Shown: positions 33,503 to 33,811 of the stretch, in pieces
Numbering within the stretch: position 1 is the stretch's first letter
Layout of the letters: each line of letters begins with the position of its first letter
Source: Flavobacteriales bacterium UBA974
GTDB lineage: Bacteria; Bacteroidota; Bacteroidia; Flavobacteriales_D; Sanyastnellaceae
Direction: 5' to 3'
Assembly (NCBI GenBank): GCA_002292405.1
Contig: DBBW01000025.1
Location: 78,333 to 112,143, forward strand
DNA: 33,811 bases
Program-made: the position numbers and the translations under genes
Notes under the pieces: generated by a model
The model's input: only the letters and a program-made list of their open reading frames with translations
The model's database searches: none
Told to the model about the DNA's origin: nothing

Positions 33503-33757
33503 ATGGCAAACCACAAGTCAGCATTAAAGCGCGTACGTTCAGATCAGAAAAAACGCGATCGCAATCATTACCAGCACAAGACAACGCGTAATGCATTGCG
33601 TAAGCTACGTGCATCAACAGATTTGAAAGAGGCTACAGAAATGTTACCTAAGGTATCATCTATGTTGGATAAGTTAACAAAGAACAACGTTATTCATAAG
33701 AATAAAGCTGCCAACCTTAAAGCCAGCATAGCCGCACACACATCGGCTCTGAAATAA
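33503..33757 (+). CDS. rpsT: 30S ribosomal protein S20
   Basis: This is an 84-residue basic protein beginning MANHKSALKRVRSDQKKRDRN, the standard S20 N-terminus, with the usual helical KNNVIHKNKAANLKASIAAH segment near the end. Length and composition fit the family. S20 binds 16S rRNA early in 30S assembly. It has its own promoter (33447-33476) and an efficient terminator 22 bp after the stop, so it is a single-gene transcript. Confidence 0.97.
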   Translation: MANHKSALKRVRSDQKKRDRNHYQHKTTRNALRKLRASTDLKEATEMLPKVSSMLDKLTKNNVIHKNKAANLKASIAAHTSALK

Positions 33758-33778
33758 ATCTAACGAATTATGATATTT

Positions 33779-33811
33779 AACCCCTCGACTAATGTTGAGG
33801 GGTTTTTTTTT
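33779..33811 (+). terminator. rho-independent terminator of rpsT
   Basis: CCCCTCGAC (33781-33789) pairs with GTTGAGGGG (33794-33802), nine pairs including one G-T, with loop TAAT. Nine T follow to the window end. Confidence 0.93.

Overview
The window looks like chromosome of a marine-type member of the Bacteroidota, most likely Flavobacteriales. The grounds are: several secreted proteins end in type IX secretion (T9SS) sorting domains (YPNP/FPNP motifs); there is a large TonB-dependent receptor with a carboxypeptidase-like N-terminal domain; the best promoter (rpsT) has the Bacteroidota form TTG-N19-TAnnTTTG; Shine-Dalgarno sites are weak; and most of the DNA is AT-rich. I saw no rRNA, tRNA, CRISPR array, transposase or integrase.

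Layout. 1-609 is the 3' end of an FAD-dependent oxidoreductase gene, followed by a long 3' region and a terminator. 886-5045 (minus) is a run of secreted-protein genes: a nonsense-interrupted small exported protein, a TPR-like cysteine-rich protein, a PHB-depolymerase/feruloyl-esterase-like hydrolase, and a phosphodiesterase with LamG and T9SS domains. 5353-7557 (minus) is a secreted subtilisin in conspicuously GC-rich DNA; just upstream lies the orphan C-terminal tail (about 7613-7798, plus strand) of a lost dockerin-type gene. 7824-9839 (minus) has mutY and two small exported proteins. 9993-11619 (plus) is a class IV aminotransferase gene overlapping a sulfotransferase-like gene. 11847-13531 is a GC-richer umuDC pair with a palindrome in its promoter region, followed by rluF and an mmcQ/yjbR gene.

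14703-17180 (minus) is a secreted BNR/Asp-box propeller protein. 17232-23336 (plus) is a compact three-gene unit: lamin-tail protein, TonB receptor, and secreted two-HKD phospholipase D/nuclease-type enzyme. It is the best candidate in the window for an uncharacterised functional system, possibly extracellular nucleic acid or phosphodiester capture. Next come a frameshifted phenylalanine hydroxylase gene, a dockerin-tailed esterase, cutC, a GH20 hexosaminidase lipoprotein, a convergent GH2 beta-mannosidase, a GH13 alpha-amylase-family enzyme, and rpsT with clear promoter and terminator.

How the genes fit together. Much of the window encodes an extracellular degradative repertoire (protease, esterases, phosphodiesterase, PLD, GH20, GH2, GH13). 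Exported proteins carry one of two C-terminal tag types: T9SS beta-sandwich tags, or a dockerin-like EF-hand pair usually ending near a cysteine. Three loci show decay (886-1458, 7613-7798, 23375-24096). Two compositionally distinct segments (subtilisin; umuDC) suggest horizontal acquisition. All functional calls are from reading motifs; no database search was run.
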